Under the pieces are notes generated by a model, which searched no databases, had not been told where the DNA came from, and saw only the letters and a program-made list of their open reading frames with translations. DNA of 64,000 bases from Antilocapra americana (taxonomy: Eukaryota; Chordata; Mammalia; Artiodactyla; Antilocapridae), in contig ML662442.1 in assembly GCA_007570785.1 (NCBI GenBank), forward strand, positions 60,722,180 to 60,786,179, written 5' to 3'. Within the stretch, counting starts at the first letter, position 1; each line of letters starts with the position of its first letter. The translations under genes were made by a program, and so were the position numbers. Below, piece by piece: positions 1 through 12,799 of the stretch.

Positions 1-150
1 AAAGGGCTCCCAAGAAAGACAGCTCTCCCTATCAGCACTCCTGGCTCCAAGGCCCTGTGACGACTATCAGTTTGTGACCTTGCCCATGTTAATCAGACCA
101 AGTGCATTCCAGTCCCGGTTCTACCACTTTCTGACCTGTCACAGCTTCTT

Positions 151-350
151 GCATGCTCAGTTGCATCCATGGCCCTTTGGACTGTAGCCCACCAGGCTCC
201 TCTGTCCATGGGATTTTTCAGGCAAGAATACTGGAGTGGGTTGCCATTTTCTTCTCAGGGGATCTTCCCGAACCAGGGATCGAACCCGTGTCTCCTGTGT
301 TTCCCGTATTTCAGGCAGATTCTTTACCCGCTGAGCTATCAGAGAAGCTT
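151..350 (-). repeat. Bov-tA/Bov-A2 SINE
   Basis: Typical Bov-A core (ggactgtagcccaccaggct, ggcaagaatactggagtggg) followed by the reversed tRNA-Glu part (gggatcgaaccc, ctgagctatc). It reads in minus orientation. Confidence 0.9.
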
Positions 351-648
351 TAAAGAAGCCTTTAAGCTTTTTTAAGCCTCAAAAACAAAACAAAACAGAG
401 TATTTAATATCTACCTCATTGAGTGACTGAGAGTGCTAAGTATGTCAACAGCTCCTGCCCATTGTCTGGTCCATAACCTGAGATGGTTACCCATGGGGCA
501 AAGTCAATGGTGCCCATCTCTTCCCAAGCCCATATTCAGTCACCTTATATTAAATCTGGCCATAGCAAAAGGACCTATACCACACAAATGGGCAAATTCT
601 ATACATCAGTGCTTTTTGTTTTTTTGTTTTTCCTAAGAGTTGGTTATT

Positions 649-3213
649 CCATGTCCAGTTCTAACTGTTAACTCCTGACCTGCATACAGATTTCTCAGGA
701 GGTAGGTCAGGTGGTCTGGTATTCCCATCTATTCCAGAATTTTCCAGAGTTTGTTGTGATCCACATAGTCAAAGGCTATAGTCAATAAAGCAGAAGTAGG
801 TATTTTTCTGGAACTCTCTTGCTTTTTTGATGATCCAGCGGGATGTTGGTAATTTGATCTCTGGTTCCTCTGCCTTTTCAAAATCCAGCATGAACATCTG
901 GAATTTCATGGTTCATGTATGGTTAAAGCCTGGCTTGGAGAATTTTGAGCATTATTTTACTAGAGTGTGAGATGAGTGCAATTGTGTGGTAGTTTGAGCA
1001 TTCTTTGGCATTGCCTTATTTTGGGATTGGAATTAAAACTGACCTTTTCCAGTTCTGTGGCCACTGCTGAGTTTTCCAAATTTTCTGGCATTCTGAGTGC
1101 AGCATTTTCACAGCATCACCTTTTAGGATATGAAATAGCTCAACTGGAATTCCATCACCTCCACTTGCTTTGTTCATAGTGATGCTTCCTAAGGCCCACT
1201 TGACTTCACATTCCAGGATGTCTGGCTCTAGGCTGGTGATCACAGTATTGTGATTATCTGGGTCATGAAAATCTGTTTTGTATAGTTCTTCTTTGTATTC
1301 TTGCCATCTCTTCTTAGTATCTTCTGCTTCTGTTAGGTCCAAATTGTTTCTGTCCTTTATTGTGCCCATCTTTGCATGAAATGTTACCTTGGTATCTCTA
1401 ATTCTCTTGAAGAGATGACTAGACTTTCCCATTCTACTGTTTCCCTCTATTTCTTTGCACTGATCACTGAGGAAGGCTTTCTTATTTCTTCTTGCTATTC
1501 TTTGGAACTCTGCATTCAAATGGATATATCTTTCCTTTTCTCCTTTGCCTTTCACTTCTCTTCTCTTCTCAGCTATTTGTAAGGCTTCCTCAAACAACCA
1601 CTTTGCCTTTTTGCATTTCTTTTCCTTGGGGATGGTCTTGCTCCCTCCTTCCTGTACAATGTCAGGAATCTCCATCCATAGTCTTCAGGCACTCTATCAG
1701 ATCTAATCACTTAAATCTATTTGTCATTTCCACTGAATAATTGTAAGGGATTTGATTTAGGTCATACCTGAATGGTCTAGTGGTTTTCCCTTTCTTCAAT
1801 TTAAGTCTGAATTTGGCAATGAGGAGTTCATGGTCTATGCCACAGTCAAGCTCCCAGTTTTGTTTTTGCTGACTCTATAGAACTTCTCCATCTTTGGCTG
1901 CAGAGAATATAATCAATCTGACTTTGGTATTGACCATCTGGTGATGTCCATGTAGAGTCTTCTCTTGTGTTGCTGGAATTTTTGCTATGGGTATTTGCTA
2001 TGACCAGGGCATTCTCTTGGCAAAACTCTATTAGCTTTTGCCCTGCTTCATTCTGTACACCAAGGCCAAATTTGCCTGTTACTCCAGGTATTTCTTGACT
2101 CTCTACTTTTGCATTCCAGTCCCCTATAATGAAAAGAACATTTTTTCGGGTGTTAGTTCTAGAAGGTCTTGTAGGTCTCCATAGAACCCTTGAACTTCAG
2201 CTTCTTCAGCATTACTGGTCAGGGCATACACATGGATTACTGTTGAATCATTTGCCTTGGAAACGAACACATGGAACAACAGACTGGGTGCAAATAGGAA
2301 AAGGAGTACATCAAGGCTGTATATTGTCATCCTGCTTATTTAACTTATATGCAGAGTACATCATGATAAATGCTGGGCTGGAGGAAGCATGAGATGGAGT
2401 CAAGATTGCCAGGAGAAATATCAATAACCTCAGATATGCAGGTGACACCACCCTTATGGCAGAAAGTAGGAACTAAAAAAGCCTCTTGATGAAAGTGAAA
2501 GGGGAGAGTGAAAAAGTTGCCTTAAAGCTCAACATTCAGAAAACTAAGATCATGGCATCCGGTCCCATCACTTCATGGCAAATAGATTGGGAAACAGTAG
2601 AAACAATGGTTGACTTTATTTTGGGGGTCTCCAAAATCACTGCAGATGGTGATTGCAGCCATGAAATTAAAAGACGCTTACTCCTTGGAAGGAAAGTTAT
2701 GACCAACATAGACAGCATATTAAAAAGCAGAGACATTGCTTTGTCAACAAAGGTCTATCTAGTCAAGGCTATGGCTTTTCCAGTGGTCATGTATGGATGT
2801 GAGAGTTGGACTATAAAGAAAGCTGAGCACTGAAGAATTGATGCTTTTGAATTGTGGTATTGGAGAAGACTGTTGAGAGTCCCTTGGACTGCAAGGAGAT
2901 CCAACCAGTCCATCCTAAAGGAGATCAGTCCTGGGTGTTCATTGGAAGGACTGATGCTGAAGCTGAAACACGAATACTTTGGCCCCCTGATGCAAAGAAC
3001 TGACTCATTGGAAAAGACCCTGATGGTGGGAAAGATTGAAGGCAGGAGGAGAAGGGGATGACAGAGGATGAGATGGTTGGGTGCCATCACCAACTCAATG
3101 GACATGAGTTTGAGAAAACTTGGGGAGTTGGTGATGGACAGGGAGGCCTGGTGTTTTGCAGTCCATGGAGTCGTAAAGAGTTGGAAACAGCTGAGCAACT
3201 GAACTGAACTGAA
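649..3213. mobile_element. BovB LINE with 5' inversion (twin-primed)
   Basis: 649 to about 2262 is antisense BovB covering endonuclease to mid reverse transcriptase; about 2268-3213 is sense BovB from the next reverse-transcriptase bases to the (CTGAA)n end. The left edge (revcomp of ..GAACTGGACATGG) and the start of the sense part (ACATGGAACAACAGAC) are contiguous in an intact BovB, the exact layout of a twin-primed insertion. Frames are broken, so the element is dead. Confidence 0.92.
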
Positions 3214-3297
3214 AAGCTGGTTTTTAAACATTTACCAGCTACCTTTGCAGGGTTGTTGGAACTGGCTTTGTCAATGGAAAAAGCACTATGTAAACAT

Positions 3298-3372
3298 TAT
3301 ATATATATAATTAAGATTTGTATAATTGTAATGTTATATATAACATTTTATATATATATATGTATATATAAA
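3298..3372. repeat. AT-rich (TA)n simple repeat
   Basis: Runs of tatata with interruptions, including attat/ataat palindromes. Confidence 0.8.
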
Positions 3373-3629
3373 ATTAAGATTTCATGTCCAAGAGGACAAA
3401 ACAGGGCACGTTTAGGAATGAAAACACTTGCCACAAGAGATGATTCTCCACCCCACAGAACACCTGGCAGCACACACAGGTAAGGCCTTTCTTTGTGCCC
3501 GAGCTAGGACAGGGGGGTACCAAGGAACCAGGAGTTTTTCTAGAGTGGGTCCAGCACCAAGGGGCTGAGTTCCACAGCTTCATTACTGACTGAGCAGATG
3601 GTATCTTCATATGTTACTTTTGTGTATTT

Positions 3630-3905
3630 TTACAATTAGAGTATAATTGCTTGACCACATTGGAGAAGGCAGTGGCACCCCACTCTGGTGTTCTTGCCTG
3701 GAGAGTCCCATGGACAGCGGAGCCTGGTGGGCTGCCGTCTGTGGGGTCGCGGAGTCGGGCACTGACGCGGCTCAGCAGCAGCAGTTTTACCACACTGTGT
3801 TAGTCTCTGCTGTACAATGAAGTGAATCAGCTGTATGTGTACATACATTCCCTCCCTCCTGGGCCTCCCTCCCATCTCGTCCCTCCCACCCATCTATATT
3901 GTGCT
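3630..3905 (-). repeat. Old L1 3' end in minus orientation, split by a Bov-A SINE
   Basis: The phrase ctctgctgtacaatgaagtg with ctgtatgtgtacatacattc is the antisense of an L1 3' end. It is interrupted at about 3657-3782 by a Bov-A/tA SINE in plus orientation (ggagaaggcagtggcacccc ... ggggtcgcggagtcgg) ending in a short (CAG)n. Confidence 0.7.
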
Positions 3906-4082
3906 TTTCCTAAACCCTCGTAATTACCAGGAGCCCTGTATTTGGGTGCTTTTGCCACTTCCTAACTGGGTGAGGAAGAACGGCCCTTCTTCTAATGGTA
4001 TGTTGCACAGAAATCTCACCTCACCAAAGATTTACAACAATTAATTCAAGATTTTAAAATATTATATACTTTCTGAGTGTAT

Positions 4083-4278
4083 ACTCAGTTGTTAAGTCAT
4101 GTCTGACTCTTTGTGACTCCCGGACTGTAGCCTGTAAGGCCCCTCTCTTCATGGGATTTCCAAGGTAAGAATACTAGAGTGGCTTACCATTTCCTTCTCC
4201 AGGGAATCTTCCTGACCCAGGGATCGAACCTGCACCTCCTGCCTTGGCAGGTGGATTCTTTACCACTGAGCCACCATA
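4083..4278 (-). repeat. Bov-tA/Bov-A2 SINE
   Basis: Contains gtcatgtctgactctttgtg, the Bov-A core, and the reversed tRNA part gggatcgaacctgc ... ccactgagccacc. Confidence 0.9.
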
Positions 4279-5139
4279 GTATATATTAAAATACACCACA
4301 TAATATGTGAAAGGCAATGAGGAAAATCTAGATGCATAATGATTTCTGTGATTTTCCTAAACTGTGCGAGCACAAGGCTATCCAAGACCTGCCTTATGAC
4401 AATTATTATATATAAGTAAAATATTAACTTGCTCAGAAAGTGAAAGATCCCCAGCAAAACAAATACCTGAATGTATTTCATTAAGAATTTCAGCAGCTTT
4501 TCCCTTAGACTTGTTTGCAAGTAAGAGTTATTTGTACTGAACACAAATAACTATTTTTCAGCATGTTCTAAATGAGAGGAAATAGAATTGTAATGAAGTC
4601 CATGCAGGCTGCCTCAGCAAACATTACCAAAAAATACATTCTCCTAGCTGTTCTGATCATCATGGGCTGCAATGGCTAATTAGAAAATCCTGAGTCAGAA
4701 CATAAGCTCTTCGAATTTAAGGCAGAGGGTTGCCAGCAGCATTTTCAAATTTACCTCTAAGTGCCCAGTTGCTAACAGAGCAATGGACAAAATGTACTGT
4801 AACAAGTCAGTGTTGTTTCTACCCTAAAGCCAAGCTTCCACAAAGCTTGTATGGTGTGTATTTGCTGACAGTGATGATTTTCATTATTTAATGTGTTTGC
4901 CACTGAACCAGAACTGAAGGTATTTCATTATGATCCTGCTTGTCATTAGCTATCTGCCTCTCAGACCCTTCCCTTCCAGAATGTTCACCCAACTCCATTA
5001 CCAGAGTTCTCGTCCTAGAATTTTAGTCATTCACATATCAACTTCAGAGTTTCCCTCTGCACTCTTATTTATTTTGCTCCCTTGGTTTAGTCAAATTTAA
5101 ATTGATTTCCATCTCTAAACCTATTCTTATACTAAGCAC

Positions 5140-5780
5140 TCCATAGGATTTGCAGTCAAATAATGGAAGAAAATATTCATGAAACAAATGTGAAAAAGGA
5201 CTTATCTAGATATATAAAGAATGCTTACAATTTAATAATGAAAACAATCCAATTAAAAATGGAGCAAAAAATTAAAGCAGACACCGTATGAAAGACAATA
5301 CACCAGTGGCCAATAGGCACATGATAACAAGTTCAACATCAGTAGACATCAGACAATGCATTAAAACTATAATATTGTAAAGCAATTATCCTTCAATTAA
5401 AAATAAATAAATTAAAAAAACCATAATAAGATACCTCTACAAGCTTAAAAGATTAATAATTCAAGGTTGTTGAAGATGTGAAAGAAGTGAAATTCTGATA
5501 CAGACCTGGTAGGAATGTAAAAATGGTATAGCCAGATTGGGAAAAACAAACAAACAAAACCCCCACTAAACCTGGCATTTTCTTAAAAATCTGAAACAGT
5601 ACATTCAAAAGCATGATTATCTAACTAGCACGTCTCAACATTAGATCTGAAAATATATCCAAAATAAAAGAATTAAATATACAGTTACCATATGACTCAG
5701 CAATTTCAGTAGTAGGTATTCATCCAAGAGGAATGAAAAAATACATCCATGGGAGGGTTTGGACATGAATATTCTTGAGA
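5140..5780 (+). repeat. Old L1 fragment
   Basis: Diverged ORF2 3' wording (ccaataggcacatgataaca, taccatatgactcagcaatt, catccaagaggaatgaaaaa) with an embedded caattatccttcaattaaaa tail-like piece near 5380. Confidence 0.7.
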
Positions 5781-6359
5781 TAACAGAAGCTTCTCTCGAG
5801 GTGAAGAGAGCTGAGCACTTGCTCGAGGACTAGGGGGCTGGGGGCAGCGGCCTGAAGTCCTTAGGCCTTGCTTTCCTGGTGAGGAACTAGGGCCTCATTA
5901 TGGGGGCCCCAAGCTCAGCATGTTGTCCCCAAGGAGGAGCCTCCATTCCATGAATGGGGACCGGGCAGCAGCAGAGAACTTGAACCAGGGTAGAAAACAT
6001 GTTTTTGGAAATTGTAGATAGGTTACTTTGGCGTTCTGAGGCCTGCCAAACTGGCAGCCCTGCATGAAGATGATTCATAAGAAAACCAAAGCAGAATGAC
6101 ACCATGAGAAGGGGTCTGGTGGAGGTTTCATTTTCTTGTTAAGCTAGCAACCGCCATTCTAAGTATTAGAGACCAAGCAGAGATTGTCATCTGCCCAAAG
6201 GTGGGGGTCTGTAGTTATCACAGCCCCAAACTAGGACCAGTTTATGTAGCTAGACAAAATATAATTATCTTACCTTGGACAAGTTTTTCTCTGTTCCCTT
6301 CAAAGACTTCAGTAAGCAGAATGGTCTTCCAAAGATGCTCTTCAAATGCTCTCCAAAGA

Positions 6360-6543
6360 GAAATGCTCTCCAGCGCCTCCAGGGAAGAGTCAAGCCCAGC
6401 TGACAATCCTGATTACAGTCTCGCGAGAAGACCCAGATGCGCCTCACTGGGCCCAGACATCTAAGCCATGGAACGAGTGGGCTGTTGTTTTAAACCACTA
6501 AATTTGTGGTAATTGGTTCTGGCAGAAATACAAAACTGACACA
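6360..6543 (+). repeat. MLT1-like LTR 3' part (ERVL-MaLR)
   Basis: gttttaaaccactaaatttg tggtaattggttctggcaga with the preceding cagac..taagccatgg resembles the 3' end of MLT1 LTRs. Subfamily cannot be named by eye. Confidence 0.55.
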
Positions 6544-6807
6544 TAAACACATTTTTAAAAGGAAGTAAGCAAATAGAATTCTCAAGGAAAAGTGACTTTG
6601 AATATAATTCCCTTTTCTTACTGCAAATACAGGAAATGGGAGTCTTGGAGCTCTTTGCTCAAGAATAATAGTTACAATCCATCCGTGCTTCTCAGTATAT
6701 GGCTGCATTAAATGGGAGACTGAGGCTCTATTTAGAGGAGTTCCCAAGGCGTTCTAGAACACACTGGAATGGAGAATGGATTTCAGTGAGATCAAGACTG
6801 CAATCTT

Positions 6808-7010
6808 TTGTTAGTTGTTCAGTTGTGTCAACTCTTTACAAACCCATGGACTATATGCTTGCCAGGCTCCTCTGTCCATGGGATTCTCCAGGCAGGAACA
6901 CTGGAGTAGGTAGCCATTTCTTTCTCCAGGGGATCTTTCTGACCCAGAGATTGAACCCTGTTCTCCCGCACTGCAGGCAGATTCTTTACCATCTGAGCTA
7001 CCATAGGAAT
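6808..7010 (-). repeat. Bov-tA/Bov-A2 SINE
   Basis: Core ggctcctctgtccatgggat and reversed tRNA part ttctttaccatctgagctac. Confidence 0.9.
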
Positions 7011-7649
7011 AGTAATAAAAGACTACAATAGGAAGACCAGTTCTAAGGCTTTCACTGATGTGGTTTAGGGCCAACAGGGAAGGGCTGGTTGGAACAAAAT
7101 CAGACTGGAAAGGGCGACACTGACCCTGAATAGTTCTAGAAGGACTGGAGAGGTTGAAGGTAGCACCAGTGAATCAAAGAATTCAAGAGGAGGAGCAGAT
7201 TTGGGAGAGATTTAAACTGTAGGTCGATTCAAATCCACTTCAGCTGACTTCACTAATTAAGGCGGTTTTAAGACTAGCCTGTCTTCCAAGGGGCATGTAG
7301 CCTAGGAACTTGAAGTCAGCTGTGTCTAGCTGGAGCTGAGCTGGTTAAGACTGGATAGGATCACTGATGCTCCAAATGGCACAGACGAGTGGCCATGCAG
7401 TGACCTTTTGATATCAGAGGGCTAAAAACTCCACCCTCGGATCCTGCAGAGTGCCTCCACTTTTGAACATGCAAGGGCCTGGAGCTTAGTCATGCACGTC
7501 CAGAATGACAATTGCCCTACCTTTTCCCATTCACCTCTCCCCATGCCTCAGAAAACCCTGCTTCTTTATTCTTTATCCCCTAACTACCCTAGGCCCTTCC
7601 AGATCTGAGACTTGTTCTCCGGCCTCCTGACTTGGCAGATTTTTTAAAA

Positions 7650-8075
7650 AACCCTCAGTTCAATTCAGTAACTCAGTCGTGTCCAATTCTTTGTGACCCC
7701 ATGGACTGCAGCACGCCAGGCCTTCCTGTCCATCGCCAACTACGGGAGCCTACTCAAACTCATGTCCTTCATGCCAGAGATGCCATCCAACCATCTCTTC
7801 CTCTGTCATCCCCTTCTCTTCCCACCTTCAATCTTTCCCAGCATCAAGGCCTTTTCCAATGAGTCAGTTCACATCAGGTGGCCAAAGTATTTGAGTTTCA
7901 GCTTCAGCATCAGTCTTTCCAATGAATATTCAGGGCTGATTTCCTTTAGAATTGACTTCAAAAGCATCAATTCTTTGGCACTCAGCTTTCTTTATAGTCC
8001 AACTCTCACATCCATACATGACTATTGGAAAAACCCTAACTTTGCTGCAAACCTTGGTGTCTCAGTGTTTTGGCT
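7650..8075 (-). mobile_element. BovB 3' end (ART2A-type) in minus orientation
   Basis: Starts with cagttcaattcagtaactca and gtgtccaattctttgtgacc and runs through gtggccaaagtatttgagtt and cagctttctttatagtccaa, the antisense of the BovB 3' region. The 166-residue frame here is antisense noise. Confidence 0.9.
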
Positions 8076-9397
8076 TGCTGAGCATCAGCCAAACAAACCT
8101 GGTGGGTTATATGATGGTCATGGCAAAAGTTTAGTTTGGGATCTATTGAATTTTAGGGGGTTGTGGAACATCCAGGTGGTATCTGGGAGGTAAAATTGAA
8201 GCTCAGCTGACTTTCAATTTAAGACACTAATCTGAGGATTATTAACATACAGGTTGAGAGGATGCTTATGGGTTTCATTTTGCTTTAAAATACAATAAGA
8301 AGAGGATAGAGGAAGAGATAGAGAGAGTAACAGGAGACTTTGTTTGCTGAAGGCAGTCAAAAAAGGGTTGGAAGAGAGAGGAAAAAGGAGGATAGAAAAT
8401 ATAAGAAAGCTGGCTAAGGTAGAATTAATTTCTATATTACTAATTAACTACAAAAAAAGTATGCCTAGAAAGTTCATGATCTTAGGGGAGAAAAAGGAGG
8501 TGGCAGGCAGGCAGAAGGTAGAAAATGTTTCTGTTAGCCACCAGGGAGCATTTACAGCCCAGGAAAGCTAGGTCCTGCCTGGATGAATGAGGACAGACAG
8601 AAGAGGGAGACATAGGGAAAGACAGTGTTGACTCAGACACTGGCACTTGAGGAGCTTCCAAGGCTTCGGGTTTGTCATTTGAGGAATGTTAACATAACAT
8701 TGTATTTTCTCTTGAGTATACCATTCATTCAGTGAAGCTTAGCTGTTTATAAAAATCATTTACAGGGAAGTTGTAAATGCCCTCCCCCTCCCCACCTCCC
8801 AGGCATTTCTGTAAAAAAGCAATGCTGCTATCTTGAATAAGACAAGTTAGCTTATGCAGAACCACCTATGCATCCAACAAGGTTTCCTCATGAAAAAGCT
8901 CACAGTGGCTTTTCTTGATACTCTTTGAAGACTCCCAATCTGTGACAGTGTTTGCAGGCTGTGCACAGCGGCAGGGAGAGAGAATAAGATGACCACACAG
9001 CAGAGCTTAGGAGGGCTCCTCGCTGAACTGGCATTTGTGGGGCAAGCAGCCAGCCAGGGAAGGTACCACTTAGGATGGAGTGTTCCTCATTTTCCTAGCT
9101 AGTCTAGGCAGACTCAAAAAGAATTTAAAATTAATCCGTTCCAAAGCAGCAAATGATTGTTTTAGGCCATGGGACCAGAGCCTACGCTTCCATTCTCTTT
9201 CCCGATGCCTCTAGTTTTGGCTAAGAATAGTTGTCAAAGTCATCAAAGTTTCTAAACACATCTAACCCAAAACTACCTGTGTGAAGTATATCTAGAATCT
9301 TTTTATCGTTGCCTCTTAAAATTCTCCTTAGATACCACCCCAAACATGCATTCAAACACATTTCTATGACAAATATTAAAAAGTACTTAAGTATATT

Positions 9398-9403
9398 TTT
9401 ATT
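9398..9403 (-). terminator. Candidate poly(A) signal AATAAA for CYB5R4
   Basis: The plus strand reads tttatt here, so the minus strand carries AATAAA about 507 nt after the stop codon. No cleavage site can be placed from sequence alone, and AATAAA is frequent by chance in AT-rich DNA. Confidence 0.3.
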
Positions 9404-9909
9404 CTACTCTGTATCAAGGCCATAGACACAAAATGTTTGGATTGCTTAATAAGTTATAACATTTCATGTTTTCATAGTAAGAACAAGGACATAAATAATC
9501 ATTTCCTGAGTTAACAGTGCAATGTAAAATTAATCTGTATTGCTAATCAGACATTGTACAGCATAGAAATGTGATCAAAATGATCATTTGCTTTATCATG
9601 TCATAAAACACGAGAGGTTATTGTAGAACAGTGATACAGTTTACATGGTAAGGAACTTTGTGATTCATAACAAAGAATCCTATATGTACTTATTGTCATG
9701 ATTGACTTTTCAGGACAAATATCAGTAGTAAAATAAGTTAAGTACAAAATAAAGTCCACAAGGTATCTATAGTGAAGAAACATTTGTTTTTGTTTAAGAA
9801 ACTGAAACTTGGATTCTAGTTAACCTTTTAGTATATACAAAAATGTTTTCTTAAAAAAAACCCTAAGTAATCACAAATTTAGATTAAACAGTTGAATGAC
9901 AGCTCTTCA
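9398..9909 (-). other. CYB5R4: Probable 3' UTR of CYB5R4 (minimum extent)
   Basis: Sequence downstream of the stop codon at 9910-9912, read on the minus strand. It is AT-rich and has no recognised repeat, as expected of a 3' UTR. The lower bound is set by the first AATAAA on the minus strand; the true end could lie further left. The extent is inferred. Confidence 0.4.
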
Positions 9910-9964
9910 TTATGCTGTAAAACTATGGATCTCCTCTTTGGAAAAGTTCAGATCATGCAGCATC
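9910..9964 (-). CDS. CYB5R4: CYB5R4 exon 16, last coding exon
   Basis: 55 nt of coding sequence ending in TAA (9910-9912). The acceptor is TTTCAG at 9970-9965. The first base completes a Lys codon split with exon 15 (AA|G). It encodes MLHDLNFSKEEIHSFTA, the conserved CYB5R4 C-terminus that closes the NADH-binding lobe. The short ORF on the plus strand here is only the shadow of this exon. Confidence 0.95.
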
Positions 9965-10924
9965 CTGAAAAACAAACACAAAGTATATGTTTCTTATGGA
10001 AGATGGTTGAAAATAAAGTAAGATCAAAGTTTACCATTGTAACCATAGTATTTTTTCACATTTCCCAGTTAGTATGTGCTGTCTAAAACACTCCATAATT
10101 TTCACTTCTAAAAGATTAACAATAATTCCTTAGTGTCATCAAATATCTAGTAAGTGTTCACATTTGCAGCTGTCTCTTAAGTGTTATAATTTTTAAAAGT
10201 ATGTTTGAATCAAGATCCAACTAAAGTCTATTCACTATGATTGGCTTATATGTGTTTTAGGTATCTTTTGAGCTGTAAGATCCCCTCTAGCTCTCTCTGT
10301 CCTGCAATTTATTTGTTGACAAAAGGAGATTTTTTTCAGACATTGACTCCCCCATGGTTCTTATTTTGCTGTATCCCTGTGGCTTTACTCTAATAATATA
10401 TTCCTTTTTCCTTTTATCTCCCTAAACTTAATAATCAGATCTAGAGGTTTGATCAGATACAGGTTCAATTCTTTTTGACCAGACTATGTCATAGATAGTG
10501 CTCTTTCATCACGAGGCACATAATACCTGGTTGGCACTCTTTTGGGATGTGAAACACCATTGATGATCTAGGTACAGATCAATTAGTTCATTAGGGACTG
10601 AAGTTGATGACATCCTACTCCTATCATTCTTTGTTTATGAGCCAAGGAATTCTCTAAAGAATAACTTCTCACTTATTATGTGGTTACCCAGTAGTATAGC
10701 TCCTACAGAAAAGGCAGAATAAATCCTTAATTCTTCCCCTTTATTCATCAGTTTTCAAAGTAAGAAGTTGATACCATAGCATTCTATCTTAATTTTCCCT
10801 CAATGAATAGGAAAAGTAGTAATATGGCTTAAGTATAATTTAACTTGGAAAACACTATCAAAGGAGACTGAAATCTTAAAAAGTAGCTGTTTAAAATGTT
10901 GCTGAAAAAAATAAACACTTACTT

Positions 10925-10985
10925 AGAACCCCCTCTACGTAGTCACTGTGCTAAGCACTTCACGTGCATAAATACTATCCTTTAT
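10925..10985 (+). repeat. MIR-like fragment
   Basis: cactgtgctaagcacttcac resembles the MIR core. Short and diverged. Confidence 0.35.
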
Positions 10986-10999
10986 TCCCTTGTTTAAAT

Positions 11000-11207
11000 G
11001 GGGCTTCCCAGGTGGCAGTGGTAAAGAGTCTGCTGGTCAATGCAAGAGATGCAGGGTGGATCCCTGGGCCAGGAAGATCCCTTGGAGGAGGAATGGCAAC
11101 CCACTCCAGTATCCTTGCCTGGAGAACTCCATGAACAGAGGAGCCTGGCAGGCTACAGTCCGTAGGGTCCCAGAGAGCGGGACATGGCTGAGTGACTGAG
11201 CGCACAT
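11000..11207 (+). repeat. Bov-tA SINE
   Basis: gggcttcccaggtggcagtg followed by ggatccctgggccaggaaga, ggcaacccactccagtatcc and the tail gagtgactgag. Confidence 0.92.
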
Positions 11208-12132
11208 ATGTATATATAGTTGGGTGCACTAAAGTTGAGAAAGTTTTGGCTCATAGCTAATGACTGCAGGGTGACTCTAAGTGGTGGAGCTAGGATTCCA
11301 ACCCAGACTGGTAGCTTCCAAAGCAGACACACATATTCACACAAAGGGCCAGGATGGCACAGGAGCCAAAAGGACCAATGTGGTACAGCAGGCAAGCCTC
11401 TCACTATCTAATCCCATCCTACCTTTCCAGCCATATCGCCTGTCTTTTTCATAATTAAAAATAAAACAGCAAGAGAGAAAATTACCTAGAAAGTGTTAGG
11501 TTCAGTCATATACCAAGCAAGGAAATGCAGATCATTTAAGGCAGCTGTATTTTAAAATCATCTAGAAACCCAGTAACAGTGGCTATCACTACATCTAACC
11601 AAAACACGTTAAAGTATCATTTTAGAGTTGAATCAGATCAAGGTGATTTTTAAATAAGATAGTCATACCACTGACTTTTCATTGTGCAGAGTTCAACTAT
11701 TTGACTAATGCTCACCCAGCTGCAGAGAGTGGAGGATCAAAAGCTATAACGAGATGAACACAGCTTATATTTTTAAAAGATTATTATATATTATGAAGCT
11801 TTGGTGGAAGGAGAGGTTGAACCTAGCGTCCCAAAAGAGATATGGCACCCATTCTATGAATGTGTTCATGCTGCCTGCCACTATGAGAGGCTATCAAGGG
11901 CTGGGTGTGTCTTACTTTTGTGTTCACGATTAACTCTGTGCATAACTGGGGCTTCCAACACTTCAATGCATACAGATTAAACACTTCGTCATTATTTTCT
12001 TACACTGTGACAGACTACTAAAGTCCAGGTTCATATGAACAGGAAGAACTGAGAGCCACATCAGCTGCTTTTTATAGGAGGTTGTCATCTCACCAGTGCT
12101 GCAGTTCTTTCTCCTACCACACTGCTACTCAC

Positions 12133-12297
12133 TTCATTCCTTGTTCTGTAAATGGCGTTGGTCCACAAAGGCAGATGAGGACTTTGGATGTGTCTGAACT
12201 TCTTTTCAAAAATTCAGATAGCAGAGCTGGTGAAATGTATCCCTGTTTGCCACTCCATTCAGAAGTAGGTGCTGAGAGGACAAATTCAACCTCAAAT
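12133..12297 (-). CDS. CYB5R4: CYB5R4 exon 15, NADH-binding lobe
   Basis: 165 nt; acceptor TTTCCAG ends at 12298, donor GTGAGT starts at 12132. It encodes VEFVLSAPTSEW, then SPALLSEFLKR and CLCGPTPFTEQG. The CGP motif is the C-terminal NAD(P)H-binding signature of the ferredoxin-reductase fold, equivalent to CGPPPM in CYB5R3. It begins by finishing an Arg codon split with exon 14 and ends two bases into the Lys codon shared with exon 16. No frameshift or stop inside the exon. Confidence 0.96.
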
Positions 12298-12799
12298 CTG
12301 GAAAAAAAACCCATTTCTTTCAAAAGTTTATTATGTTAAGCAAATCATGAACATGTTTCAAGTTCACTAAAACATCTTTTTCTCCTCTGGAGAACAGTGA
12401 ATACAGGAAGGTTGATACACTTGTTAGAAGAGCACTGGAAGAGATTGTAAACAAAGATTTCAAAAACAAAACAAAACAAAACAAGTAAATCCAAAGTTAT
12501 TTAGCATAAACTTTTGTTACAGAAAAGAGAAGAATTTGACATTTTTTACTGAACTCAGAGAGCTTAGCCTGGGTTCATGACCTGCGTGTAATTACATTCT
12601 ACCTACATTTAAACGTACTCCACTCAATAAACAGTTGTTGAATTCAACCGAAGATGACTATACCCAAGATAGAGAATGTGGTTTTTAGGGACCCTAAAAA
12701 CCAAATCATTTGAAATTAAAATATTTTGAATTAAAAAAAAAGAAAGCTCAACGTTATCTCCACGCTTCTATTAATCTGCTCAGTAAAGAACATGACCGC

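Larger units (their letters stand above)
1..9397. other. 3' flank of CYB5R4, no gene seen
   Basis: Intergenic or distal 3' UTR sequence. All longer reading frames here are antisense or sense frames of BovB and SINE copies. Non-repeat stretches (about 351-648, 4280-5139, 5780-6360, 7012-7650, 8076-9397) show no exon, RNA gene or CpG-rich promoter that I can recognise. In mammals the next gene on this side is expected to be MRAP2, but nothing of it is visible. Confidence 0.7.
9965..12132 (-). other. CYB5R4: CYB5R4 intron 15
   Basis: Intron bounded by GTGAGT and TTTCAG. It contains a short MIR-like piece near 10925 and a Bov-tA SINE at 11000-11207; the rest is AT-rich unique sequence. Confidence 0.85.

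Noticed and set aside
1016..1675. 219-residue minus-strand frame that looks like a gene
   Set aside because: It is the pre-reverse-transcriptase part of the inverted BovB copy, bounded by decay; not a host gene.
7693..8193. 166-residue plus-strand frame
   Set aside because: Antisense translation of a BovB 3' end; the same text recurs at 48050, 45620 and 61572.
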